NCBI GenBank assembly: GCA_947169115.1
Contig: CAMVOK010000009.1
Span: 43,258-107,257, forward strand
Direction: 5' to 3'
DNA: 64,000 nt
Source: an uncultured Prevotellaceae bacterium
Lineage (GTDB): Bacteria; Bacteroidota; Bacteroidia; Bacteroidales; Bacteroidaceae
The position numbers and the translations under genes are program-made. The notes under the pieces are model-generated. The model was not told the DNA's origin and made no database searches. It saw nothing but the letters and a program-made list of their open reading frames with translations. Shown here one piece after another: positions 24,695 through 33,362 of this stretch; position 1 is the stretch's first letter, and every line of letters begins with the position of its first letter.

Positions 24695-26698
24695 TCACTT
24701 TCCGCTACGCTTCTCTTCTTCGCGCTGACGATTTTTCTCGCTTACGGATGTCTTCTGCTTATCGGCTTTCTGCTTGGTTATGGCCTTGGGCTTCTGACTG
24801 ATGGGAGGGATACTACGGAAATTCCAGTCTTGTTCCACCTCAAACTTGGCACGTAGAGGCAAGGGGCGAGGGAAATAGTGTACCTCTTCTGGCGAATTCA
24901 TAGTATCGTACTGACCCGTATCCCAACGCCCATTGTGGTTCCTGTCGATGATGAGGCGCATGTAGTATTCACTGGGTTTCAAGTAGAAGAAATCAGCTCG
25001 TCCATTGGCATCGGCCGTTTGCTGGGCTACTGGTTTGTCCGTCTTGTTAAGCAGTTGCACGATGTAGTCGGCAGTGTCTGTAGGTTCTATACCAATGAGT
25101 TTGATGAAGATGGATCCGTACTCATCAAGTGAACGTACGCGGAGTTCGTTTTTTATGGCCGTAGAACTATGGCCAAGGACTCCGAGGAAAGCCAGACTGT
25201 CAGCTTCGAAACGATACTTTTCGCCTGGTTCCCATTCGGCGTAGAGGCGCCATTGTCGTATCTGTCCCTCCACTGGAGTTAGCAGGAAGGGTGCACGAAC
25301 GTAGTTGGTGTCAACTTTGACGAAGAAGCGCACATGGGTTGTGTCAACGGATGCTATGGGCTCGTTGAAAGTGATTGTGACATTCTGATTGGGGTCGAGA
25401 GCACCTCCGGGTTTGATTTGCTGGGTCAGGTAGATGTGTTCAAAAGGATTCTCCTCGTAGGGTAGGGTTCCCTTGCTCTTTTTGATTTGTTTTTCCCTTT
25501 GTTTGTTCCACTCCTCTGCCTGTTTCTGTCGTTCCTTTTCGAGTTTCTCATGGGTGTTCCTGGGTACGAGTTCCAAGGTGTCGGTTTTGGGTTGGTCGAT
25601 ACCGAGGGTGTCTGTGTCGGGATAGGTCAGTGAGAAACGTATGGTGTCGGGGTAAGAGACGAGTGTGTCGGTAATCCAATAGGTAATGGTGTCGTTGTGG
25701 AGTGATGGTTCTGGCAGCAACACGCGGTCGGCATCGAATCCGAATCCCTCAATGCGTGGCAGCGAGTCCTGTGGCGCGGTGAAGAAAAGGGTGAAACTTT
25801 CGGGTGTTTTCCGTTCGGTCTTCAGAAGGTGCTTGTCCTGTCCGCTTTCGAGGAAGGCACGTAGGACGATGTTGTCGGGCAGGTAGTGGATGTAAGGCAC
25901 CATGCGTATCTTCTCGATGGTGCTGTCAGCTCTCCATACAGTATCGGGTCGCAGGTCGGGACGTTGTGATGTGGTGATGGTCGTCGTGTCAAAGGCCACC
26001 GTTTCGCTTTTCTGGCTGAAACGGTAGTTGCCGTCCATGTCCTGAAGGGCGTAGGCCCGATAGTTCCCTTTTTTTACACCCTTGATGGTGAATTGTCCGC
26101 TTCCATTGGTACGGGCCACGCGCAAAAAAGGACGCGTGGTGAAGAGTGAGTCGTGAAAGGTTGTGTCGGCAGGATGTAAGCCAACAAGAATCCCTTTGAC
26201 GGGTTCCAGATTTTCGGCATTGAGAACGGTGCCGGAAACTTCCATCGTGTCAATGATTTCTCCTGTACTGAATGAGTAGGTGTATTTGCCCAGAGGGTTA
26301 CCTTCGTTGTTGTCCACAATGGCATCACTGAAGTCAATGGTATAGGTGGTGTTGGCCTGCAGGGAGTCGAAGAGGTCTATCTTCACTCGCTTGCCTACAG
26401 CACGTATGTTGGGCATTTCTGTCTGGGGGGGAGATACCACCACCTTTTCGCTGGCATTCTCCATTTTGATGTATTCGTTAAAGAGAATGCTAATTTTCCG
26501 TTTGTCGTTATTGACAGTTTTGTCCTCAGGTGCGGCTTGTACAATCTGAGGAGGTGTCTCATCGTAAGGACCGCCGTCTGGATTCCCTATGCTGGCACAG
26601 CCGGCTAACAGAAGGAAAAGCATGACCAGCGGCCCCACCCCCTTGCCCCTCCCGATGGAGGGGGGTATATAGTTTTGTAGTTTGGTAAGAAACTTCAT
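24695..26698 (-). CDS. Ig-like domain lipoprotein
   Basis: 667 residues. The lipobox is LLLAGC, followed by ASIGNPDGGPYDETPPQ. An N-terminal SbsA-type Ig-like domain (APEDKTVNNDKRKISILFNEYIKMEN.., TYTIDFSDAIVDNNEGNPL) is followed by a carboxypeptidase-regulatory-like beta domain (VSGTVLNAENLEPVKGILVGL .. GSGQFTIKGVKKGNYRAYALQD), a second Ig-like region (VTITFNEPIASVDTTHV) and a highly charged Lys/Glu tail. A cell-envelope structural or assembly role is likely. The signal peptide carries an in-frame GC-rich palindromic repeat (residues about 9-22, NYIPPSIGRGKGVG) between the basic start and the hydrophobic core. Confidence 0.85.
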   Translation of the reverse strand: MKFLTKLQNYIPPSIGRGKGVGPLVMLFLLLAGCASIGNPDGGPYDETPPQIVQAAPEDKTVNNDKRKISILFNEYIKMENASEKVVVSPPQTEMPNIRAVGKRVKIDLFDSLQANTTYTIDFSDAIVDNNEGNPLGKYTYSFSTGEIIDTMEVSGTVLNAENLEPVKGILVGLHPADTTFHDSLFTTRPFLRVARTNGSGQFTIKGVKKGNYRAYALQDMDGNYRFSQKSETVAFDTTTITTSQRPDLRPDTVWRADSTIEKIRMVPYIHYLPDNIVLRAFLESGQDKHLLKTERKTPESFTLFFTAPQDSLPRIEGFGFDADRVLLPEPSLHNDTITYWITDTLVSYPDTIRFSLTYPDTDTLGIDQPKTDTLELVPRNTHEKLEKERQKQAEEWNKQREKQIKKSKGTLPYEENPFEHIYLTQQIKPGGALDPNQNVTITFNEPIASVDTTHVRFFVKVDTNYVRAPFLLTPVEGQIRQWRLYAEWEPGEKYRFEADSLAFLGVLGHSSTAIKNELRVRSLDEYGSIFIKLIGIEPTDTADYIVQLLNKTDKPVAQQTADANGRADFFYLKPSEYYMRLIIDRNHNGRWDTGQYDTMNSPEEVHYFPRPLPLRAKFEVEQDWNFRSIPPISQKPKAITKQKADKQKTSVSEKNRQREEEKRSGK
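26632..26670 (-). repeat. GC-rich palindrome inside a lipoprotein signal peptide
   Basis: GGCCCCACCCCCTTGCCCCTCCC..GGAGGGGGG, the same composite as in cobL and cbiG-cobM. It lies within the first 25 codons of the Ig-like lipoprotein. Confidence 0.65.
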
Positions 26699-26742
26699 GA
26701 AAATTATAGGTTATAGATGATGGAGCATCCTGTTTTTCGTGA

Positions 26743-28275
26743 CTACTCCCCTCCCTTGGGAGGGGTAAGGGGGTGGGGTTGGAGTATTTGTTCGATAATA
26801 TGCCTGTCATTTGACAAACGTGGAACTTTGTGCTGTCCGCCTAATTTGCCTTGCGATTTCAGCCAGTCGTCGAATTGACCACGTCGGGCAGGTATCACCT
26901 CCAGACATTGCAGGGTAATGTCCTTATAGCGTTTGGCCTCGTAGTCGCTGTTGAGGGTTTGCAGGGCCAGGTCCAGACGGTGGGCAAAGGCGTTGATGTC
27001 GTTCGGCTCTCGATTAAATTCGATTAGCCATTGGTGACGACAGTGGCCGTTTTCGTCCATGAAGACGGGGGCGGCTGTGTATTCGCGTATTTCGGCATCC
27101 GTTGCCTTGCAGGCAACTTCCAGTCCACGTTCGGCATTGTCCACAATGAGCTCTTCACCAAAGGCGTTGATGAACGATTTCGTACGCCCCGTGATAACGA
27201 ACTTATACGGATTCAGGTGGGTGAAGCGTACAGTGTCTCCGATGAGGTAGCGCCAAAGACCACTTGACGTGGAGATAACCATGGCATAGTTCTTACCCGT
27301 CTCCACTCCCCATAGGGGAACAGCCGTGGCATTGGGTTTTCCCAGTTCGCTCATGGGGATAAACTCGTAGAATACACCATAGTCCACCATCAGACTCATA
27401 CTGGGGTCAGAGGGGTTGTCCTGCAGGCCGAAGAATCCCTCCGAGGCGTTGTATGTCTCCATATAGTGCATCAGGGGAGTGGGGATGAGACGGTGGTATT
27501 GCTCACGATAGGGAGTGAAGGCAACACCACCATGCCAAAATACTTCCAGGTTTGGCCACACCTCTTCCAGAGATGCCTTACCAGAGATTTCCAATACGCG
27601 GTTGAGCACCGACAACATCCACGAAGGCACACCACTCAGGTTTGTTACGTTCTTTCCGATGGCTTCATGGGCTATGCGGTTACGTTTTTCCTCGAAGTCA
27701 GACAATAAGGCAGTTGACTTCTTGGGGATGCGGATGAGATTGACCAGCGGATTGATATTTTCGATGAGAATAGCACTGAGATCACCAACGAGCGAGTGGG
27801 GGAGGTTGTAGTTCGGCTGGTGGCTTCCTCCGAGAATGAGTGCCTGTCCGTCAAACAGACGGCTTGCAGGGTTGTTCCTCAGATACCATGCCACAGCATC
27901 CTTTCCTCCCTGATAGTGGGTATCTTTCAGTGCATCCGAACTGACAGGTATGAACTTGCTTTTGTCGTTTGTAGTTCCGCTCGACTTGGCATACCAACGT
28001 ACTTGCCCTGGCCACAATACGTCACGCTCACCGTGACGCATGCGGTCGATGTATGTTTTCAGCTCTTCGTAACTATTCACGGGCGACGACTTGGCAAACT
28101 GCTCGTATGAGAGAATCTTGTCGTAGCCGTGTTCCGTGCCCCATTTGGTCTGCTTCCCTTTCTTCAGTAGTCGGATGAGCGACTTGCGTTGCAGAAATTC
28201 AGCATCCTCACCATACTGGTCGAGTTGGTGCTGACGCGGAACGAACAGGTTTCTTATCAGTCGGGTTTTATTCAC
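26743..28275 (-). CDS. GH3 (auxin-responsive promoter) family acyl-adenylating enzyme
   Basis: 510 residues, GH3 family of the ANL adenylase superfamily: YAKSSGTTNDKSKFIPVS is the ATP-binding P-loop-like motif, YNASEGFFGLQDN the second adenylate motif, and YRYLIGDTVRF-like RYLIGDTVRFTHLNPYKFVITGRTKSFINAFGEEL the hinge region. Plant GH3 enzymes join amino acids to hormones. The bacterial substrate is unknown; an acyl-amino acid or lipid conjugate is possible. The last residues (LQPHPLTPPKGGE) and the stop codon come from a GC-rich palindromic repeat at 26744-26781. The family identification is firm, the reaction is not. Confidence 0.9.
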   Translation of the reverse strand: MNKTRLIRNLFVPRQHQLDQYGEDAEFLQRKSLIRLLKKGKQTKWGTEHGYDKILSYEQFAKSSPVNSYEELKTYIDRMRHGERDVLWPGQVRWYAKSSGTTNDKSKFIPVSSDALKDTHYQGGKDAVAWYLRNNPASRLFDGQALILGGSHQPNYNLPHSLVGDLSAILIENINPLVNLIRIPKKSTALLSDFEEKRNRIAHEAIGKNVTNLSGVPSWMLSVLNRVLEISGKASLEEVWPNLEVFWHGGVAFTPYREQYHRLIPTPLMHYMETYNASEGFFGLQDNPSDPSMSLMVDYGVFYEFIPMSELGKPNATAVPLWGVETGKNYAMVISTSSGLWRYLIGDTVRFTHLNPYKFVITGRTKSFINAFGEELIVDNAERGLEVACKATDAEIREYTAAPVFMDENGHCRHQWLIEFNREPNDINAFAHRLDLALQTLNSDYEAKRYKDITLQCLEVIPARRGQFDDWLKSQGKLGGQHKVPRLSNDRHIIEQILQPHPLTPPKGGE

Positions 28276-28384
28276 AATAACCTTAATCGGCCCACCCCGA
28301 CCCTCCTTGGGGAGGGGGAACCCCTTAAACTCTTAAACTTTTAAACTTTTAAACTCTTAACCTCTTAAACTCTACTCTCTAATC
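28276..28384. repeat. spacer repeats: GC-rich palindrome and TTAAACTCTTAAAC array
   Basis: CCCACCCCGACCCTCCTTGGGGAGGGGG (28289-28317) is followed by TTAAACTCTTAAACTTTTAAAC units. No gene or clear promoter is visible. Confidence 0.6.
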
Positions 28385-29578
28385 TTATTTCAGCCTTGCC
28401 AATGTCTCCTTGATGCGACGCATGGCCTCTACAATGTTCTCGTCGCTGGTGGCGTAGCTCATGCGGAAACATTCCGGACTGCCAAAGGCATCTCCGCCGA
28501 CGGTGGCCACGTGCCCAACTTCCAGCAGATACATGGCGAGGTCGCTGCTCGTGTTTATTACACGGTCGCCGTCACGCTTGCCAAAGAAACTGCTGCACTT
28601 GGGGAAGAGGTAGAAAGCACCTTGTGGGTCGTTGACTTCCAGTCCGGGAATCTCCTTGGCCAGTTTCACGATGAGGTTCTTTCTGCGTTCAAAGGCTTTC
28701 CGCATTTCCTCCACACATTCCTGTGGACCGGCAAATGCCACTTCGGCAGCTTTCTGGCTGACACTGCACGGACCGCTGGTATATTGGCCTTGCAGTTTGT
28801 TGCAACCCTTGACAATCCACTCTGGGGCAGCAATGAAACCGATGCGCCAGCCTGTCATGGCGTATGCCTTTGATACTCCGTTGATGATAACCACGCGTTC
28901 CTTGATGTCGGGGAACTGAGCCATGGAGGCATGTTCGCCGATGTAATTGATGTGTTCGTAGATTTCGTCTGCCAGTACGAGAACCTGTTCGTGGCGCAGC
29001 AGTACGTTCTTCAGTCCCTCCAGTTCTTCACGGGTGTACACGGCACCTGTGGGGTTGCTGGGTGAGCAGAGTATGAGGGCACGGGTTTTGGGGGTGATGG
29101 CAGCCTCCAGTTGTTCTGGGGTGATTTTGAAGTCCTGTTCTATGCCAGCCTCTACATACACGGGTTTGCCGTCGGCCAACAGCACCATCTGTGGATAACT
29201 CACCCAGTAAGGTGCAGGAATGATAACCTCGTCACCTTCGCCCACCAGAGCCATGATGGCATTGCAGACACTTTGTTTGGCACCGTTCGAGCAGAGAATC
29301 TGTGCCGGGGTGTAGTCCACACCATTTTCGCGCTTCAGTTTGTCCACAATAGCCTGACGAAGTCCGGGATAACCGGGAACGGGAGAGTAGCGGCTCCAGT
29401 TGTCGCGTACAGCCTGTATGGCTGCTTCCTTAATGTGGTCGGGCGTGTTGAAGTCGGGTTCGCCCACACTCATGTTGATAATGTCAATACCTTGTGCTTT
29501 CAGTTCACTACTGCGTTGGCTCATGGCCAGGGTCGCACTGGGCGACAGTCTGTTTAATCTCTCAGATAAAGTTTCCAT
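28385..29578 (-). CDS. class I/II PLP-dependent aminotransferase (aspartate aminotransferase type)
   Basis: 397 residues from the ATG at 29578 (METLSERLNRLSPSATLAMSQ). The open frame extends to 29635, but the added KIKSEKLKIKS stretch is translated spacer repeat, not protein. Fold-type I motifs: NMSVGEPDFNTPDHIKEAA, YSPVPGYPGLRQAI, CSPSNPTGAVYTREEL, the PLP-binding lysine in INGVSKAYAMTGWRIGF, and the substrate-carboxylate arginine in FRMSYATSDENI. It probably transfers the amino group between aspartate (or an aromatic or prephenate-type acid) and 2-oxoglutarate. It belongs to the minus-strand run with ribBA. Confidence 0.93.
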   Translation of the reverse strand: METLSERLNRLSPSATLAMSQRSSELKAQGIDIINMSVGEPDFNTPDHIKEAAIQAVRDNWSRYSPVPGYPGLRQAIVDKLKRENGVDYTPAQILCSNGAKQSVCNAIMALVGEGDEVIIPAPYWVSYPQMVLLADGKPVYVEAGIEQDFKITPEQLEAAITPKTRALILCSPSNPTGAVYTREELEGLKNVLLRHEQVLVLADEIYEHINYIGEHASMAQFPDIKERVVIINGVSKAYAMTGWRIGFIAAPEWIVKGCNKLQGQYTSGPCSVSQKAAEVAFAGPQECVEEMRKAFERRKNLIVKLAKEIPGLEVNDPQGAFYLFPKCSSFFGKRDGDRVINTSSDLAMYLLEVGHVATVGGDAFGSPECFRMSYATSDENIVEAMRRIKETLARLK

Positions 29579-29579
29579 A

Positions 29580-29662
29580 TAATCACTTTTAATTTTTAGT
29601 TTTTCACTTTTAATTTTTATCTTCTCACTTCTCACTTCTCACCTCTCACTTCTCACTTCTCA
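29580..29662. repeat. spacer repeats ACTTTTAATTTTT and ACTTCTCAC
   Basis: CACTTTTAATTTTTAGTTTTTCAC units are followed by ACTTCTCACTTCTCACC units. The first type also occurs in frame inside the GH2 gene. Confidence 0.6.
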
Positions 29663-30862
29663 CTACAGCCTATGCCCCATCCTGTTTTTCTTGGTTTCCA
29701 GGTAGCGACGGTTGTATTCGTTGGGCTGTATGACGATGGGCACGTTCTCTACAATCTCCAGCCCGTAACCTTCCAGTCCTACGCGTTTCACAGGGTTGTT
29801 CGTGATGAGGCGTATTTTGCTTACTCCTAGGCTTCGCAATATCTGTGCCCCCACGCCATAGTCGCGTTCGTCGGGTTGGAATCCCAGGTGAATGTTGGCA
29901 TCCACGGTGTCGTCGCCTTGCTCTTGCAGTTTATAGGCTGCAATCTTGTTCATCAGGCCAATGCCGCGTCCTTCCTGGTTCAGGTAAACAATGACACCCT
30001 TACCCTCCTTCTCAATGAGTTCCATGGCTTTGTGTAGCTGTTCACCACAGTCGCAGCGTCGGCTACCGAAGATGTCACCCGTCATGCAGCTCGAGTGCAT
30101 CCTTACGAGTATGGGTTCATTTTCTTTCCATTCGCCCTTAAATAGTGCCACGTGTTCCAGTCCGTTGCTCTTCTGACGGAAGGGGATGATATGGAAGTGT
30201 CCGTGTTCAGTGGGCATGTCAGCCTCCACACCTTTTTCTACCAGCGATTCACGTTGCAGTCGATAGGTGATGAGATCCTTGATGGTGATGATGCGCATGT
30301 CGAATCGTTTGGCCACCTCTTGCAGTTGGGGCATACGGGCCATACTGCCGTCTTCGTTCAGAATCTCTATGAGTGCCGATGCTGGCTGCAGACCTGCCAA
30401 TCGGGCCAGGTCGATGGCTGCTTCGGTATGTCCGGCGCGTCGCAGTACACCCTTGTCTTGGGCATACAGGGGGTTGATGTGTCCGGGTCGTCCAAAATCC
30501 GCCGGTTTGCGGTCTGGGTCGGCCAGGGCACGTATCGTGGCCGCACGGTCGTGGGCACTGACTCCTGTCGTACAGCCTTCCAGTAAATCCACGGTCACGG
30601 TAAATGGCGTTCCCAGCATCGAGGTATTTTCCTCTACTTGGTGTGGCAGTTGCAGTTCTTCGGCTCTGCTTATCGTGATGGGAGCACAGAGCACGCCACG
30701 CCCGTTCTGGAGCATGAAGTTCACCTTCTCTGGTGTAATGGTCTCAGCAGCCGTGATGAAGTCTCCCTCGTTTTCACGGTCTTCATCATCGACCACAATT
30801 ACGAACTTGCCTTGTCGGAAATCTTCGATGGCTAGTTCAATGTTTTTCAAGTTCTCGTTCAT
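29663..30862 (-). CDS. ribBA: bifunctional DHBP synthase / GTP cyclohydrolase II
   Basis: 399 residues. The RibB half (1-about 205) carries [16 protein letters not shown] and [10 protein letters not shown] (acid pair and substrate motifs), making 3,4-dihydroxy-2-butanone 4-phosphate from ribulose 5-phosphate. The RibA half has the zinc motif in [20 protein letters not shown], the [11 protein letters not shown] active-site loop and [16 protein letters not shown], and opens GTP to start riboflavin synthesis. Length and domain order are normal. It lies downstream of the LptF/G permease across a repeat-filled spacer (30863-30976) with no FMN riboswitch seen. Confidence 0.96.
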   Translation of the reverse strand: MNENLKNIELAIEDFRQGKFVIVVDDEDRENEGDFITAAETITPEKVNFMLQNGRGVLCAPITISRAEELQLPHQVEENTSMLGTPFTVTVDLLEGCTTGVSAHDRAATIRALADPDRKPADFGRPGHINPLYAQDKGVLRRAGHTEAAIDLARLAGLQPASALIEILNEDGSMARMPQLQEVAKRFDMRIITIKDLITYRLQRESLVEKGVEADMPTEHGHFHIIPFRQKSNGLEHVALFKGEWKENEPILVRMHSSCMTGDIFGSRRCDCGEQLHKAMELIEKEGKGVIVYLNQEGRGIGLMNKIAAYKLQEQGDDTVDANIHLGFQPDERDYGVGAQILRSLGVSKIRLITNNPVKRVGLEGYGLEIVENVPIVIQPNEYNRRYLETKKNRMGHRL

Positions 30863-30976
30863 ATTTCGTTCAAAACTCTTTTCACTTCTAAACTTCTAAA
30901 CCTCTAAACTTCTAAACTTCTAAACTTCTTGCTCCTCTTCGCTACGCAAGCGTAGCCCTAACGGGCGTCCGATTAC
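30863..30976. repeat. spacer repeats TTCTAAACTTCTAAACC, a GCTACGCAAGCGTAGC hairpin and CTCACCTTCTCACC
   Basis: A TTCTAAAC array precedes a hairpin CTACGCAAGCGTAG (30950-30963, related to the 9606-9692 unit) and a CACCCTCTCACCTTC array that runs into the 3' end of the permease gene and encodes its last residues (RLEGEKVRG). Confidence 0.6.
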
Positions 30977-32899
30977 TCACCCTCTCACCTTCTCACCCTC
31001 TAACCTCTCAATCCTCTCCACTATCTTCTGCGTTTCTCGTTGTATGGTGTTCATGTCGTGAAGCAGGCGCAGTCGGTAGCGCCAGATGCGGAACCAGAGG
31101 AGCAATCCTACGGGGAAGACGATGCCTGCCACCATATTCCATCGTGCATTGTGGAAGGGGCGCGTGTGCGCATCGGGCACGAGCACAGGGAGTTCGTTCA
31201 GTAATGCAATAATATTGTTGCTACTGCTATTGTGCAGTTCCTCGACGGCTGCCTCTAGGCGTTCGTTGATGTCGATGACTGCCGTATCCTCTTCGTACTC
31301 GAAGAACACGCGTTTGTAGTTCGGCATCCTTATGAGGTGGTGCTCCTCTGCATAGTTCTTGCAATTGGTTTGCAATGCTGTCAGTTCGCCTATTAGCCGC
31401 GGGTAGTCTGGGTCCTGTATGATTACCTCCTTACGATTCAGTTTGCGCGACTCACGCAATCCGAACAGTCGCATGAAGAAGGAACGATATCCTTCTATGT
31501 TGAATACGGCCGAATCCTGATTCGACTTATAGGTGAGGAAAATACCGATGGGAGCCAGCACCAGTGTGCTGAGCCATACACCGAAGGGAATGTACCACTG
31601 CCCTGTCTTGGCCAGTTTCTCACCACTGACATTCACGATGTAGTAGAAGATGAAGATGGCAACGCTCACAATGACAGGCATTCCCAGTCCTCCTTTTCTG
31701 ATGATGGCACCGAGGGGTGCTCCGATGAAGAAGAATACCAGACAGGCCACCGAGAGGGTGAATTTCTTATGCTGTTCCACGTAGTGCAGTCGCAGTACGC
31801 GGTTGTCTTCGTCCGAGATTATTTCACGGAACTCATATTCGGCTTTCAGTTGGCGCACCTTGCTACTGGCTGTGCGGAATGTGGTTTGCAGTTGTTCGTA
31901 GTTCAGGCTTAGGTATATGCTGTCGAATGGTTCCGTAGTCTCTTTTTTCTTGGTAGCCGCAGCCTTTTTCTCGCTCTGGAAACTGAGGGGTTCGCGTTCC
32001 ATGGTGGCATGCAGTTCCATTTCATAAAGTGCCCGTCCCGTGCTGTCAATGCGCTGGTTTAGGGAGTCTATGCCAAAGCGTATGCTTTTCAGGTCTTTCG
32101 TCTGGGCGTTTCCTGCAAACAGGGATGCGTCCAGAACGTTGAAGTTAGCATCGAATGCAATCAGGTCCACCTCATGAGCAAATGTTTCGCGCATGTAGGG
32201 AACTTCGGCTTTCATCATGTTGGCACTTCGGGCATCCATGTTGCGGAAGCGTTCACCGTTGTAAAGCGTCAGCATCAGGTGCATCTTGTCGGCAGTGCTT
32301 TGCAGACGGGCCGAGTCTGCCAGCACAATCTGCGTGTCGTCCTGTGCACTGGCGTTGTTGTATATCATCACGCCGTACAGCATACCCGTCTCCGGGTCTT
32401 TATGCTCTACATAGATGTTGTAGCCTGGAATGCCGTTGTAAAATACCCCTTCGGGAATTTCCAGTTCGGGCGATTTTTGTTTCATCGACCACAGCAGGGC
32501 TCCCAGTTGCTTGGTGGCTTCGGGGGCAATCTTGTTTTGGAAATGGAAACTGGCGATGCTGAGCAATCCTACAAAGAGAATAAGCGGTTGCAGGATACGC
32601 AGGAGGGGGATGCCCGCAGCCTTCATGGAGAGGAGTTCCAGTTTCTCACCCATGTTTCCGAAGGTGATGAGTGAGGCCAGCAATATGGCCAGAGGCAGTG
32701 ATACGGGCACCAGTGTCAGACTCATGTACCAGAAAAACTGTGCCAGCACCTGTGTGGAAAGCCCTTTCCCGATGAGTTCGTCGATGTAGCGCCAGGTAAA
32801 CTGCATCATAAACACGAAAAGACAGATGAAAAACGTCGCTGCAAAAAGTTGCAGAAAGGCTTTCAAGATGAACGTGTCTAATCGTTTTATGAGTCTCAT
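30977..32899 (-). CDS. LptF/LptG-type lipopolysaccharide export permease
   Basis: 640 residues. N-terminal helices (RLIKRLDTFILKAFLQLFAATFFICLFVFMMQF..., then LVPVSLPLAILLASLITFGNMGEKLELLSMKAAG, the typical YjgP/YjgQ segment) are followed by a periplasmic beta-jelly-roll region (about 150-330) and further helices around 375-470. The family forms the transmembrane half of the LptB2FG exporter that lifts LPS from the inner membrane. Compared with the usual about 360 residues it is long: a C-terminal extension of about 170 residues holds charged coiled-coil-like segments and another hydrophobic stretch (NMVAGIVFPVGLLLWFRIW), an arrangement common in Bacteroidales. Only one such permease is here, so I do not assign F or G. 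Confidence 0.9.
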   Translation of the reverse strand: MRLIKRLDTFILKAFLQLFAATFFICLFVFMMQFTWRYIDELIGKGLSTQVLAQFFWYMSLTLVPVSLPLAILLASLITFGNMGEKLELLSMKAAGIPLLRILQPLILFVGLLSIASFHFQNKIAPEATKQLGALLWSMKQKSPELEIPEGVFYNGIPGYNIYVEHKDPETGMLYGVMIYNNASAQDDTQIVLADSARLQSTADKMHLMLTLYNGERFRNMDARSANMMKAEVPYMRETFAHEVDLIAFDANFNVLDASLFAGNAQTKDLKSIRFGIDSLNQRIDSTGRALYEMELHATMEREPLSFQSEKKAAATKKKETTEPFDSIYLSLNYEQLQTTFRTASSKVRQLKAEYEFREIISDEDNRVLRLHYVEQHKKFTLSVACLVFFFIGAPLGAIIRKGGLGMPVIVSVAIFIFYYIVNVSGEKLAKTGQWYIPFGVWLSTLVLAPIGIFLTYKSNQDSAVFNIEGYRSFFMRLFGLRESRKLNRKEVIIQDPDYPRLIGELTALQTNCKNYAEEHHLIRMPNYKRVFFEYEEDTAVIDINERLEAAVEELHNSSSNNIIALLNELPVLVPDAHTRPFHNARWNMVAGIVFPVGLLLWFRIWRYRLRLLHDMNTIQRETQKIVERIERLEGEKVRG

Positions 32900-32925
32900 G
32901 CGCGTGCGAATCCTTAAATCGGCTA

Positions 32926-32933
32926 CGAAGATA
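32926..32933 (-). promoter_or_regulatory. -7-like box TATCTTCG for the LptF/G permease
   Basis: One mismatch to TAnnTTTG on the minus strand, 27 bp before the ATG. No clear -33 box was found. Confidence 0.4.
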
Positions 32934-32994
32934 CGAAAAAAAAGCCTATAACCCTACCAAATTATTGTTAATAATAAAAAAAACGGCTCTTTTC

Positions 32995-33025
32995 TTTGCA
33001 GATTCGGATTTTCTGCCTACCTTTG
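32995..33025 (+). promoter_or_regulatory. tRNA promoter: TTTG, 19 bp, TACCTTTG
   Basis: TTTG at 32995-32998 and TACCTTTG at 33018-33025 are separated by 19 bp, the canonical Bacteroidota spacing, 21 bp before the tRNA. Confidence 0.7.
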
Positions 33026-33046
33026 CATCCGCATTCGAGAAATGAT

Positions 33047-33120
33047 GGCGGGATAGCTCAGCTGGTTAGAGCGTCGGATTCATAATCCGAAGGTCAAGGG
33101 TTCAAGTCCCTTTCCCGCTA
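33047..33120 (+). tRNA. tRNA with CAT anticodon (Met elongator, or Ile2)
   Basis: A 74-nt cloverleaf: acceptor stem GGCGGGA pairs with TCCCGCT (one G-T pair), D-arm AGCTCAGCTGGTTAGAGC, anticodon stem TCGGA/TCCGA with CAT at 33081-33083, and T-arm GGGTTCAAGTCCC. CCA is not encoded. The first pair is not the C-A mismatch of initiators, so it is elongator Met, or Ile2 if the C is modified to lysidine; sequence alone does not settle which. Confidence 0.93.
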
Positions 33121-33124
33121 CTTG

Positions 33125-33166
33125 AAAAGGAGCAACCTCTCATTCGCAGAGGTTGCTCCTTTTTTG
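33125..33166 (+). terminator. rho-independent terminator after the tRNA
   Basis: AAGGAGCAACCTCT, loop CATTCGC, AGAGGTTGCTCCTT, then a T run: a 14-bp perfect stem. Confidence 0.9.
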
Positions 33167-33362
33167 GGGGGCCCGCCCCGACCCTTTACAATACATAATA
33201 AGCCTACCCCAGCCCTCCCTAAAGGGAGGGGGGAAGCTTAAACCCCTTAAACCTTTAAACCTTTAAACTTTTCACCCTTAACCCTTCACCCTTAACCCTT
33301 CACCTTTCACTTCTCACTTCTCACTTCTCACTTCTCACTTCTCTCTTCTCTCTTCTCTCTTC
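33167..33362. repeat. dense spacer of four repeat families
   Basis: In order: two GC-rich palindrome copies (33167-33235), TTAAACC units, CTTAACCCTTCACC units, then ACTTCTCAC and TCTCTTC arrays. The last array runs into the GH2 gene and supplies its stop codon. Confidence 0.65.

Noticed and set aside
30863..30976. possible FMN riboswitch upstream of ribBA
   Set aside because: The spacer contains only short repeats and lacks the conserved RFN elements.
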